Below, in pieces: positions 27,770-36,121 of a DNA stretch of 54,270 bases. The stretch is from contig CAMDIH010000005.1 in assembly GCA_945898515.1 (NCBI GenBank), positions 1 through 54,270 on the forward strand. Direction: 5' to 3'. The notes beneath the pieces were generated by a model that worked only from the letters and a program-made list of their open reading frames with translations, did not search any database and was not told the origin of the DNA. Positions within the stretch are counted from its first letter, which is position 1. Each line of letters opens with the position of its first letter. Origin of the DNA: Candidatus Neomicrothrix parvicella RN1 (GTDB lineage: Bacteria > Actinomycetota > Acidimicrobiia > Acidimicrobiales > VFJN01). A program made the translations under genes and the position numbers.

Positions 27770-28852
27770 TTACAGCAGGTCGGCTTCGTTGTTGGCGTAG
27801 GCCTCCACGAGGCGGTGGGCGTCCTCGTCTCGGTACTGCTTCAGCGGGCTCTTCATGAAGTAGGCGCTGGGGCCTTCGAGGGGGCCGCCCATGCCGCGGT
27901 CGAGCCCGATCTTGGCGCAGCGCACGGCATCGATGATCACGCCCGCGGAGTTCGGTGAGTCGTGCACTTCGAGTTTGACCTCGATGGTGAGCGGCACGTC
28001 ACCGAAGTTGCGGCCTTCGAGGCGGATGAGGGCCCACTTTCGATCCTCGAGCCACGGGACGTGATCGGACGGTCCGATGTGTACGTCGCGATCGCTGATG
28101 CCCTGGTCGATCTGGCTCGTGACGGACTGTGTTTTGGAGATCTTCTTGGACTTGAGACGCTTGCGCTCCAGCATGTTCATGAAGTCCATGTTGCCGCCGA
28201 AGTTCAGCTGGTACGTGTGGTCGATCGTGGTGCCGCGGTCCTCGAAGAGGCGGGCGAGGGTGCGGTGCACGATGGTGGCGCCGACCTGGCTCTTGATGTC
28301 GTCGCCCACGATGGGGAGTCCGGCGGCCCGGAACTTCTCGGCCCACACGGGGTCGGAGGCGATGAACACGGGGATGGCGTTTACAAAGGCCACGCCCGCA
28401 TCGAGGCAGGCCTGGGCGTAGTACCGCTGGGCTTCCTCGGATCCCACCGGCAGGTACGACACCAGCACGTCGGTCTTTGTGTCGCGCAGGATCTGGGCCA
28501 CATCGACGGGTTCGGCGGGGCTTTCCTCGGCTACCTGGTGGTAGAACTCGCCGAAGCCGTCGAAGGTGGGGCCACGCATAACCTCAACGCCGAGGTGGGG
28601 GACCTCGGCGAAAGTGATTGTGTTGTTGATTTCGGCCAGCAGAGCCTTGGAGGCGTCAAGGCCCACTTTTTCAGCGTCCACGTCAAAGGCGGCTACGAGT
28701 TTGATGTTGCGGATGTGGTAGCCCCCGAGCACCACGTGCATGAGCCCGGGAACGCGGTCGGCTGGATCAGCGTCTTGGTAATAAGTGAGTCCCTGTACGA
28801 GCGAACTGGCGCAGTTGCCCATGCCAGCGATGGCGAGCCGGATGTCGTTCAT
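27770..28852 (-). CDS. ino1: Inositol-3-phosphate synthase (actinobacterial type)
   Basis: [62 protein letters not shown]. Confidence 0.93.
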   Translation of the reverse strand: MNDIRLAIAGMGNCASSLVQGLTYYQDADPADRVPGLMHVVLGGYHIRNIKLVAAFDVDAEKVGLDASKALLAEINNTITFAEVPHLGVEVMRGPTFDGFGEFYHQVAEESPAEPVDVAQILRDTKTDVLVSYLPVGSEEAQRYYAQACLDAGVAFVNAIPVFIASDPVWAEKFRAAGLPIVGDDIKSQVGATIVHRTLARLFEDRGTTIDHTYQLNFGGNMDFMNMLERKRLKSKKISKTQSVTSQIDQGISDRDVHIGPSDHVPWLEDRKWALIRLEGRNFGDVPLTIEVKLEVHDSPNSAGVIIDAVRCAKIGLDRGMGGPLEGPSAYFMKSPLKQYRDEDAHRLVEAYANNEADLL

Positions 28853-29466
28853 GAGGATTCCTCCGTGGATTGCATGGTTGGGGTGCGTTCAATGTCGATG
28901 AGGCGATCGAGCCAGGCGAGGTCGTTGGCAAGGTGGTCGGCGTCGCGCTCTTGGAGAGCGCCGAGGTAGCGGTCCTGGCGCCGACTGGCGGCCCGGCGGC
29001 CGAGGGCATCGCGTCGGCCGAGTAGTTCGGTGCGCCGACGTTCGAAGAGTTCGAGGCGAGAGCTGGGATCGAGATGCCGGGCGAAGGCCACCCGCAGAGT
29101 GAAGGCTCGGTCGTCGCTTAGGTCGGGGTTGGTCATGAGCTCAACGAGTCGTCCTCGACCCGCCTCGGTGATGCTGTAGACCTTCTTGCCGCGTCCGCCG
29201 ACCTTGGCAATGCTGCTCTCACGTACCCGGGCTTTGAAGGCGGAAAGTTCGCCGGCGAGGGAACCGGTCATCGGCGTGATGGGCACGGCGGTGCGCTGTT
29301 CCACGGCTCGCACATGGTCTTGAGCTTCGAGGCGAGCGAGGGCGGGGTAGAGCGATCCGAAGCTGATCGAGGCGCGGCCCGACAGCAGTTCGCCCAGCCG
29401 TTTCTTGAGTTCGTAGCCGTGGAGGTCCTGCTCGGTGAGCAGGCCGAGGATGGCGAGGTCGATCAT
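28849..29466 (-). CDS. PadR family transcriptional regulator
   Basis: [46 protein letters not shown]; overlaps the ino1 start by 4 nt. Confidence 0.92.
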   Translation of the reverse strand: MIDLAILGLLTEQDLHGYELKKRLGELLSGRASISFGSLYPALARLEAQDHVRAVEQRTAVPITPMTGSLAGELSAFKARVRESSIAKVGGRGKKVYSITEAGRGRLVELMTNPDLSDDRAFTLRVAFARHLDPSSRLELFERRRTELLGRRDALGRRAASRRQDRYLGALQERDADHLANDLAWLDRLIDIERTPTMQSTEESS

Positions 29467-29483
29467 AGGAGAGAAGGCATCAA

Positions 29484-29519
29484 CGTTACATCAGGATGAC
29501 GTATCGAATCGATGTAACG
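29484..29519. promoter_or_regulatory. Inverted repeat upstream of padR-ino1, candidate PadR operator
   Basis: CGTTACATC (29484-29492), 18-nt spacer, GATGTAACG (29511-29519); perfect 9-bp arms. Confidence 0.65.
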
Positions 29520-29613
29520 AACAGTCTCTAGCACCGGCGGCGATTCGTCAAGCCCGTATGCCACACCCCCTGGGTGCCGGGTAAATCCCGGTGCACTGGC
29601 CTAGCCTCCGAGG

Positions 29614-30012
29614 GTGACCTTTCGGCCCGAATCGATCCGTGGGAACGGGCTGCAGGCACCGGGTGGCGTGATCGACTATCGACTGGCCCGTATGGGTGCC
29701 GTCTCGGAGTACAAGAAAGGCCGCGTCGCCAAGCACGAGGTGTGCGACGCCCATCCTGAGCTCAAGCGGGCCGCGCAGTCCGCCAGCGAACCCACCGCCA
29801 TGGAGTGCCCGATCTGTGAAGAGGACAGGATTGTGTTAGTCACCTATGCCTTCGGGGCGGGGCTCCCGGCGTCGGGACGCTGCATCACGCTGAAAGGTGA
29901 GTTAGCCAAACTCACCAAGGGACGCCGCCAGGTGGCCTGCTACGTGGTCGAGGTGTGCCCGTCGTGCTCCTGGAATCATCTGGCTAAGACCTTCGTGCTC
30001 GGCGACACCTGA
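29614..30012 (+). CDS. DUF5318 family protein (Zn-ribbon-like)
   Basis: 132 aa; VIDYRLARMGAVSEYKKGR...CPICEEDRIVLVTYAFG...VCPSCSWNHL; next to padR and PBP1 as in mycobacteria. Confidence 0.85.
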   Translation: MTFRPESIRGNGLQAPGGVIDYRLARMGAVSEYKKGRVAKHEVCDAHPELKRAAQSASEPTAMECPICEEDRIVLVTYAFGAGLPASGRCITLKGELAKLTKGRRQVACYVVEVCPSCSWNHLAKTFVLGDT

Positions 30013-30037
30013 GCCGTCGGCCCGACGCTCTCTCGCT

Positions 30038-32236
30038 ATGACGCTCCGCCGCTCGCCCTCTCCCCCCGCCAGGGCTTCGAAGCGTCCCTCCAAGTCGTCC
30101 GGCCGTCGCAGCATGTTGTGGCGCCACCGGCGCGGCCTCTTCGCCATCGGCGTCGTTCTTACGGCGGTTGTCGGAGGAGTAGCGGCGGTCGTGCTCAACA
30201 TTCCCCTGCCGCCGTCGGATCCGCTCTTTCAGACGTCGTTCGTGTGTAGCGCCGCGGTAACCGAGGAGTGCGGCCCAGACAACGCCATGGCGGCCTTTAG
30301 TGCCCAGGAGGATCGCATTAATGTGCCCTTCGAGGAACTCCCTGCACCACTCATCGAAGCGGTGTTGGCTGCCGAGGATCGCGGTTTCTACCGCCACAGC
30401 GGCGTCGATCTCGCCGGCATCGGTCGAGCCCTCTACCAGGACATTCGCAATGCCGGGGTCACCCAGGGCGGGTCCACGATCACCCAGCAGTACGTGAAGA
30501 ACGTCTACCTCACTTCCGAACGCAGCATTGTTCGTAAGGTCAGAGAGGCCGCCCTGGCGGTGAAGATCGAGCGAGAACTCAGCAAGGACGAGATTCTCGA
30601 GCGGTACCTCAACACGGTGTATTTTGGGCGCGGCGCCTACGGGGTAGGGGCGGCGGCGCGGGCCTATTACGGCAAGGACGTGAGGGATGTCGGGGTCCTG
30701 GAAGCGTCCTTTCTGGCGGGTCTGATCCGGTCGCCAACTTCGGCCGATCCGTTGACCGAGCCGGAAGAAGCGACGCGCCGACGAGGCACCGTGCTCAAGG
30801 CCATGACTGAGGAGGGCTACATCACCGCTAACGCCGGGGCGGTCATCGCGGCGACGCCCATCGCCACCGGCGTCGTGGCGCCACGGGACCGCACTGGTCT
30901 TGGGCCGGTGGTGGGCGCAGAGGTGGGGTCGCTGTATTTCGTGGAGGCCGTGCGCCGGCAAGTGGCCGATCAGTATGGCGAGGAGACCCTCTACGGCGGA
31001 GGCCTGCGGATCTACACGACGATCGATCTCGACATGCAAGCCGCCGCGTGGGACGCGGTGGTGTCCACGCTGGATGAGCCGGGGGATCCCGCGGCGGCCC
31101 TGGTGGCGCTCGACGATCAGGGGTCGGTCAAAGCCATGGTCGGTGGCCGGGATTTCGCGACGAGTCAGGTAAACCTGGCGCTCGGCGCAAAGGGGGGAGG
31201 CTCGGGCCGCGGGGCCGGCTCATCGTTCAAGCCATTTGTGCTGGCCGAGGCGATTCGCGAGGGCATCTCGCTCAAAGCGACCTATCGGGCCCCTGGGCAG
31301 ATGACGTTCCCGAAGGCCAACGCCGGACAGGACTGGCGGGTTCGCAACTACGGCAAGACCGAGCAAGGCACCCTCAACCTGATCGATGCCACTCGGGTCT
31401 CCTCCAACACCGTCTTTGCCCAAGTGATGCTCCAGGTTGGGTCTGTCGACGTGGTCAAGATGGCCAACAGTCTGGGGGTCAGTGCCACCCTCCCGGAGGT
31501 GCCATCGATTGTGCTCGGCACCGGTGAGGTCTCCCCGCTCGACATGGCGGCGGGCTATAGCACCTTCGCCAACCGGGGCATCCGTAATGAGCCCTCCATG
31601 ATCGCCCGCATTGAGCAGGTGGATGAGGACGGTCTGATCGTGATCGATCAGGCCAGCCCCAGCGGTCGGCGCGTGCTCACTGAAGAGGAGGCGGATTTGG
31701 TCACCTACTGCCTGCGCGGGGTGGTGGAGGGAGGAACGGGCCAGTCGGCCGCGTTCGGAAAGCCAGCGGCCGGTAAGACGGGCACGACGCAGGACAATAA
31801 AGACGCTTGGTTCGTGGGCTACACACCGAAACTCACGGCCGCCGTCTGGCTCGGGTTCCCCGATGCCGGGCCTGATGGTGAGGTCCCTACGATGAATAAC
31901 ATCCACGGCCTGGCCGGGGTGACCGGTGGCTCGTTACCGGCAGAGATCTGGCGGAAGTTCATGGAACGCGTGACGGAGGGCATCGACACGGGGACGTTCC
32001 GCTCGCCTGAGACCTTTCCCGGGGAGGTCGACGGTGACGATGCCGAGGGAACGGTTACGTCGCTGGAGCCTTCCCCGTCGTCGAGCAGTACCTCGGTTCA
32101 GGAATTGCCGACCTCCTCCACCTCCACCTCCACCTCCACCACCACCACCACCTCGACCACCACCCCCGTCCCGACCACCTCGACGACCACGGTGATGCAG
32201 CCCAACTCCCCCACCCCTCGGGGTAACCGCGAGTAG
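30038..32236 (+). CDS. Class A penicillin-binding protein (transglycosylase/transpeptidase), Ser/Thr-rich tail
   Basis: AAEDRGFYRHSGVD, GGSTITQQYVKN, SSFKPF, SSNTV, KTGTT motifs. Confidence 0.94.
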   Translation: MTLRRSPSPPARASKRPSKSSGRRSMLWRHRRGLFAIGVVLTAVVGGVAAVVLNIPLPPSDPLFQTSFVCSAAVTEECGPDNAMAAFSAQEDRINVPFEELPAPLIEAVLAAEDRGFYRHSGVDLAGIGRALYQDIRNAGVTQGGSTITQQYVKNVYLTSERSIVRKVREAALAVKIERELSKDEILERYLNTVYFGRGAYGVGAAARAYYGKDVRDVGVLEASFLAGLIRSPTSADPLTEPEEATRRRGTVLKAMTEEGYITANAGAVIAATPIATGVVAPRDRTGLGPVVGAEVGSLYFVEAVRRQVADQYGEETLYGGGLRIYTTIDLDMQAAAWDAVVSTLDEPGDPAAALVALDDQGSVKAMVGGRDFATSQVNLALGAKGGGSGRGAGSSFKPFVLAEAIREGISLKATYRAPGQMTFPKANAGQDWRVRNYGKTEQGTLNLIDATRVSSNTVFAQVMLQVGSVDVVKMANSLGVSATLPEVPSIVLGTGEVSPLDMAAGYSTFANRGIRNEPSMIARIEQVDEDGLIVIDQASPSGRRVLTEEEADLVTYCLRGVVEGGTGQSAAFGKPAAGKTGTTQDNKDAWFVGYTPKLTAAVWLGFPDAGPDGEVPTMNNIHGLAGVTGGSLPAEIWRKFMERVTEGIDTGTFRSPETFPGEVDGDDAEGTVTSLEPSPSSSSTSVQELPTSSTSTSTSTTTTTSTTTPVPTTSTTTVMQPNSPTPRGNRE

Positions 32237-32254
32237 TGGGTTAGTGCGCTGCCG

Positions 32255-32434
32255 TTAGTCCAGTAGTTGGTGCGGGTAGGAGGTTCGGCACGAGAAGCAC
32301 CAGCGCTCCAGAGATGGCTGCAGCGCCATCGTGGGGGCTTGTTCCCCGGCCTCGGGGGTCAGGTAGATCCGGTGCAGGGCCACCACCCCCACCCCTTCGT
32401 CGGCGCAACTGTCGCACTGCCCGATTGACTCCAT
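32255..32434 (-). CDS. Small protein with two CxxC motifs (59 aa, not in the supplied ORF track)
   Basis: Manual translation: MESIGQCDSCADEGVGVVALHRIYLTPEAGEQAPTMALQPSLERWCFSCRTSYPHQLLD*. Confidence 0.65.
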   Translation of the reverse strand: MESIGQCDSCADEGVGVVALHRIYLTPEAGEQAPTMALQPSLERWCFSCRTSYPHQLLD

Positions 32435-32539
32435 CTGGCGGACCCTAGCGAGGTTGTTGGCACCGGTAGCCGGTTGTGCCTACGCTATGGGCACTGCCGG
32501 CAGCCACAGGGGCGCTGGACGGGATCAGGGGGTTCATAC

Positions 32540-33433
32540 ATGCGATCGAAGTTCACGGCGCCGGGCGTGAGGGTTCGAAAGGTGGCCACCGGGAGTGAGC
32601 CGCTCGTGATGGTGACGGCCTATGACGCGCCCACGGCGCGGATGGCCGACGAAGCCGGCGTGGACCTGATCCTGGTGGGCGATTCCGTGGCCATGGTGGT
32701 ACTCGGGTACGAAGACACCCTTTCCGTGACGGTGGCCGACCTCGCCCACCACACCGCGGCGGTAGCCCGGGGACTGGCTACCTCTGCCCCCGATCGTTCT
32801 GTCGCTAAACCTTTTCTGGTGGCTGATCTGCCCTGGATGAGCTACCACACGACCACGGTGGACACCGTGAACAATGCCGCCCAACTCGTGCGCGCTGGTG
32901 CGCAGGGGGTGAAACTGGAGGGCGGTCGGAAGCGTCTGGTGATGATCGAGGCGCTACTTGATGCCGAGATCCCGGTGATGGGGCACCTGGGGCTCACACC
33001 ACAGTCCATTCATGCGATGGGCGGCTTCAGGGTGCAGGGTAAGGAGCACGGAGCCGCCCAGGAACTGCTCGCCGACGCGAAGGCCCTGGCGGCGGCGGGA
33101 TGTTTTGCCATGGTGCTCGAGGGTGTACCCGCCGAGGTGGCCAGGGTGATCACCGAATCGGTCGACGTGCCCACCATTGGCATCGGTGCCGGTCCTGGTA
33201 CCGATGGACAGGTGCTGGTATTCCACGACGTGGTGGGCATCGAGGACCGCATCCTGCCGAAGTTCGTGCGGCGTTATGGCGATCTCAAGGCCGACGCCGT
33301 GGAAGCGTTGGCGGCCTATGCGGCCGACGTACGTTCCGGGGCGTTCCCGTCGGAGGGGGAGACGTACCACCTTTGCCCTGATGTGGCCGAGACGTTGGGG
33401 CTTTACGGAGCCGGCTCGGCATCGCTGGCGTAG
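32540..33433 (+). CDS. panB: 3-methyl-2-oxobutanoate hydroxymethyltransferase
   Basis: VTAYDAPTARMADEAGVDLILVGDSVAMVVLGYEDT; GHLGLTPQSIHAMGGFRVQG. Confidence 0.95.
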   Translation: MRSKFTAPGVRVRKVATGSEPLVMVTAYDAPTARMADEAGVDLILVGDSVAMVVLGYEDTLSVTVADLAHHTAAVARGLATSAPDRSVAKPFLVADLPWMSYHTTTVDTVNNAAQLVRAGAQGVKLEGGRKRLVMIEALLDAEIPVMGHLGLTPQSIHAMGGFRVQGKEHGAAQELLADAKALAAAGCFAMVLEGVPAEVARVITESVDVPTIGIGAGPGTDGQVLVFHDVVGIEDRILPKFVRRYGDLKADAVEALAAYAADVRSGAFPSEGETYHLCPDVAETLGLYGAGSASLA

Positions 33434-33439
33434 TGGCCG

Positions 33440-34069
33440 GTGGGCAGGCCCGGGGCATGGGAGCATGCCCGGGTGCGTTTCGAACGTAGTGAGTTGCGCG
33501 GCGGTTTGGTTCTGGCCGCGGTGATCGTGCTGGTGTTGGGTATCACGATGGCCCTGCAATGGAGTCAGACCCGCAACGCTGGCCCTGACGATGAGGAGGT
33601 GGTCCCTCCCACGGCTGCACCAGCGTTGGTGCCTCCGGGCGACGCCGGTCGTACCGGCGTGGAGGGATTCGACGAGATTGCCATCACGGTGGAACCCGGC
33701 CGCGGCGCGCCCCCGTTGTTTTGGTGTCTGCTGGCCGCCCTCAACGCAACCCAGCGCAACCGGGGTCTTATGGAGGTCACCGACCTCGGGGGCTATGACG
33801 GCATGGTGTTCGTCTACCAAGCCGACACCACCAATCCCTTCTACATGCGAAATACACCCACTCCCTTGAGCATCGCGTGGGTGGCGGAGGACGGGCATGT
33901 CGTGAGCATCAAGGACATGGCGCCGTGTCGGGATCGGGAGGGTTGCCCCCGTTACGCCCCCGGGGGCCCCTACCGCTACGCGATCGAGACCTTCCAAGGG
34001 GATCTGCCGGACCTCGGGATCACCGAGGAGGCCACAGTGGCCGTGGGGGGTGCGTGCGCGCCGGCGTGA
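33440..34069 (+). CDS. DUF192 domain protein with N-terminal membrane anchor
   Basis: FVYQADTTNPFYMRNTPTPLSIAWVAEDGHVVSIKDMAPC; N-terminal hydrophobic segment. Confidence 0.85.
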   Translation: MGRPGAWEHARVRFERSELRGGLVLAAVIVLVLGITMALQWSQTRNAGPDDEEVVPPTAAPALVPPGDAGRTGVEGFDEIAITVEPGRGAPPLFWCLLAALNATQRNRGLMEVTDLGGYDGMVFVYQADTTNPFYMRNTPTPLSIAWVAEDGHVVSIKDMAPCRDREGCPRYAPGGPYRYAIETFQGDLPDLGITEEATVAVGGACAPA

Positions 34070-34224
34070 GCCAGCGTCGTCCGGAGGGCTGTCTCACCAC
34101 CGCCGTAAGGTCGCGAATGTGTGCTACCGCCCTCACCACCGCTACGATCACAAGGTCGTTTCGACACCCTGCCCCCACCGTGGGGGCCCCGGTGCTGCCG
34201 GGTCCATAGGGAGGATGTACGCCC

Positions 34225-34572
34225 ATGCGGGCCTATGAGTTGATGGTCATCTTCGATTCCGGTCTCGACGACCAGGCGATCGACGATCAGGTCAAGTTGG
34301 CGGCGGCGGCGATCGCCACCCGTGGCGCGACGGTGGCCAGCACCGATCGGTGGGGCCGACGTCGCTTCGCCTATGAGATCAATCACAAGCAAGAGGGCTA
34401 CTACGTCGTCTGGGAGATCACCTCCGAGGGCGGCGACCTCGAGGCTCTTGAGCGATCCCTGCGTCTTGCGGACGAAGTAGTTCGCCACAAGCTTGTGCGC
34501 TTGCCCGACCGGGAGGCCGCTAGACGCGGTCTGCTCGGCGAGGTGCAGGCCGAACCGGCGACTGCCGGATAG
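34225..34572 (+). CDS. rpsF: 30S ribosomal protein S6
   Basis: MRAYELMVIFDSGLDD... RRRFAYEINHKQEGYYVVWEI; heads rpsF-ssb-rpsR-rplI. Confidence 0.95.
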   Translation: MRAYELMVIFDSGLDDQAIDDQVKLAAAAIATRGATVASTDRWGRRRFAYEINHKQEGYYVVWEITSEGGDLEALERSLRLADEVVRHKLVRLPDREAARRGLLGEVQAEPATAG

Positions 34573-34585
34573 GAGATCAATAACC

Positions 34586-35053
34586 ATGGCACGTAACATC
34601 AACAGCATCAGTGTGACCGGCAACGTCACTCGTGATCCCGAACTGCGCTTTACGCCCGCGGGTCAGGCAGTGGCGAGCTTTGGCCTGGCGGTGAACCGAA
34701 GCTGGCAGAACCGCCAGACCAAGGAGTGGGAAGAGCAGACCTCTTTCTTCGACGTCAAGTGCTGGGCCCAGCTCGGTCAGAACGTGAGCGACACGCTCGT
34801 GAAGGGCACGCGCGTGGTCGTCACGGGTCGTCTCGAGCAGCGTTCGTGGGAGACCGACCAAGGCGACAAGCGATCTGCGGTGGAGATCGTGGCCGAGGAG
34901 GTGGGCGCCAGCCTGCTTTTTGCTACCGCCGACATCACCCGTAACGAGCGCCGCGAAGGCGCCGCTCCCTCCAGCGGTGGCGAAGGCGGCGGGAGTCGTC
35001 CCGTCGAGAATGCCGCCCCCGCTGGCTATGACCCTGCTGAGGAGCCCTTCTGA
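34586..35053 (+). CDS. ssb: Single-stranded DNA-binding protein
   Basis: [40 protein letters not shown]; acidic tail ...DPAEEPF. Confidence 0.95.
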   Translation: MARNINSISVTGNVTRDPELRFTPAGQAVASFGLAVNRSWQNRQTKEWEEQTSFFDVKCWAQLGQNVSDTLVKGTRVVVTGRLEQRSWETDQGDKRSAVEIVAEEVGASLLFATADITRNERREGAAPSSGGEGGGSRPVENAAPAGYDPAEEPF

Positions 35054-35511
35054 TGGCGAAGCCTGTTCGCACCAAAACTAAAGACAACGGTCGCCGCGTC
35101 AAGAAGAAGGTCAGTCTTCTGGTGACTGAGCGAGTGGAGTATGTGGACTGGAAAGATGTGAACCTGCTCCGCCGGTTCATGTCCGACCGGGCCAAGATCC
35201 GCACCCGTCGGGTGAGTGGTAACAGCGCCCAGCAGCAGGCGGAGATCGCCAGGGCGATCAAAAATGCCCGTGAAATGGCGATCTTGCCCTACGCGAGTCG
35301 TGTTACCCAGACGCGGGGCCCCAAGCGGGACGGCGAGCGGGGTGGCCGGCGCGAACGCGACCGCGACCTCCCGGCTCCCGAGACGGCGCCGCTGAGCCGC
35401 GATACCGATCCTGGTGAAGCAGTGGCTACCGACGAGTTCGTGAGTGAGGCGGAGGTTCTTGAAGGGGATCTCCTCGTGGAGACTGACGGGACTGCGGAGG
35501 ATGTGTCGTGA
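35053..35511 (+). CDS. rpsR: 30S ribosomal protein S18 with long C-terminal extension
   Basis: [56 protein letters not shown] followed by about 70 charged residues. Confidence 0.92.
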   Translation: MAKPVRTKTKDNGRRVKKKVSLLVTERVEYVDWKDVNLLRRFMSDRAKIRTRRVSGNSAQQQAEIARAIKNAREMAILPYASRVTQTRGPKRDGERGGRRERDRDLPAPETAPLSRDTDPGEAVATDEFVSEAEVLEGDLLVETDGTAEDVS

Positions 35512-35954
35512 AACTCGTTCTCCGTGCCGATGTGGATCAGGTCGGCAAGAAAGGCGACATCGTTGAGGTAGCCAAGGGCTTTGGCCGCAATTACCTCGTT
35601 CCCAATGGGCTGGCTTTCCCGGCCACCCCGGGCGTGGAGGCTCAGGCCACTGCGATGCGCCGGGGCCGTGACGTGCGCGACGCCAGCGACCGCGTGAAGG
35701 CCGAAGCAGTGGCGAAGTCTCTCGTGCCGCAGGTCATCACAATCGCGGCTCGATCCGGGGCGGAGGGGAAGCTCTTCGGCTCGGTTACCACCGAGCAGAT
35801 CGTGGAAGCGGTCACCGCCCAGACGGGCATTGAGCTCGACCGCCGCCAGTTACACCTCAGCGAACCGATCAGGTCCCTTGGCATCCACGTGGTGCCCGCC
35901 AAACTCCATGCGGATGTGGAGTTCCCGATCACCGTTGAGGTGGTTTCTTCCTAG
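35508..35954 (+). CDS. rplI: 50S ribosomal protein L9
   Basis: [36 protein letters not shown]. Confidence 0.95.
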   Translation: MKLVLRADVDQVGKKGDIVEVAKGFGRNYLVPNGLAFPATPGVEAQATAMRRGRDVRDASDRVKAEAVAKSLVPQVITIAARSGAEGKLFGSVTTEQIVEAVTAQTGIELDRRQLHLSEPIRSLGIHVVPAKLHADVEFPITVEVVSS

Positions 35955-36017
35955 CCGGTGGGCCGGTGGGGTACCCAACGTCCCACCGAGAGCCTGTTCG
36001 AAGCGTCTTCTGGAAAG

Positions 36018-36038
36018 TTATACACAGCCCTATCCACA
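36018..36038 (+). promoter_or_regulatory. Two DnaA-box-like sites upstream of dnaB
   Basis: TTATACACA (matches TTATNCACA) and CTATCCACA, 3 nt apart. Confidence 0.65.
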
Positions 36039-36121
36039 GTCTGGAGCTCTACATCCCCAGGGTTTCCCCAGGGTTGTCCCTCTGGTAGCCCACAGGCCGC
36101 GTGGACCAAGGTGGAGGACCT

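Noticed and set aside
27962-28969. 335-aa plus-strand ORF
   Set aside because: Antisense to ino1, which is clearly coding
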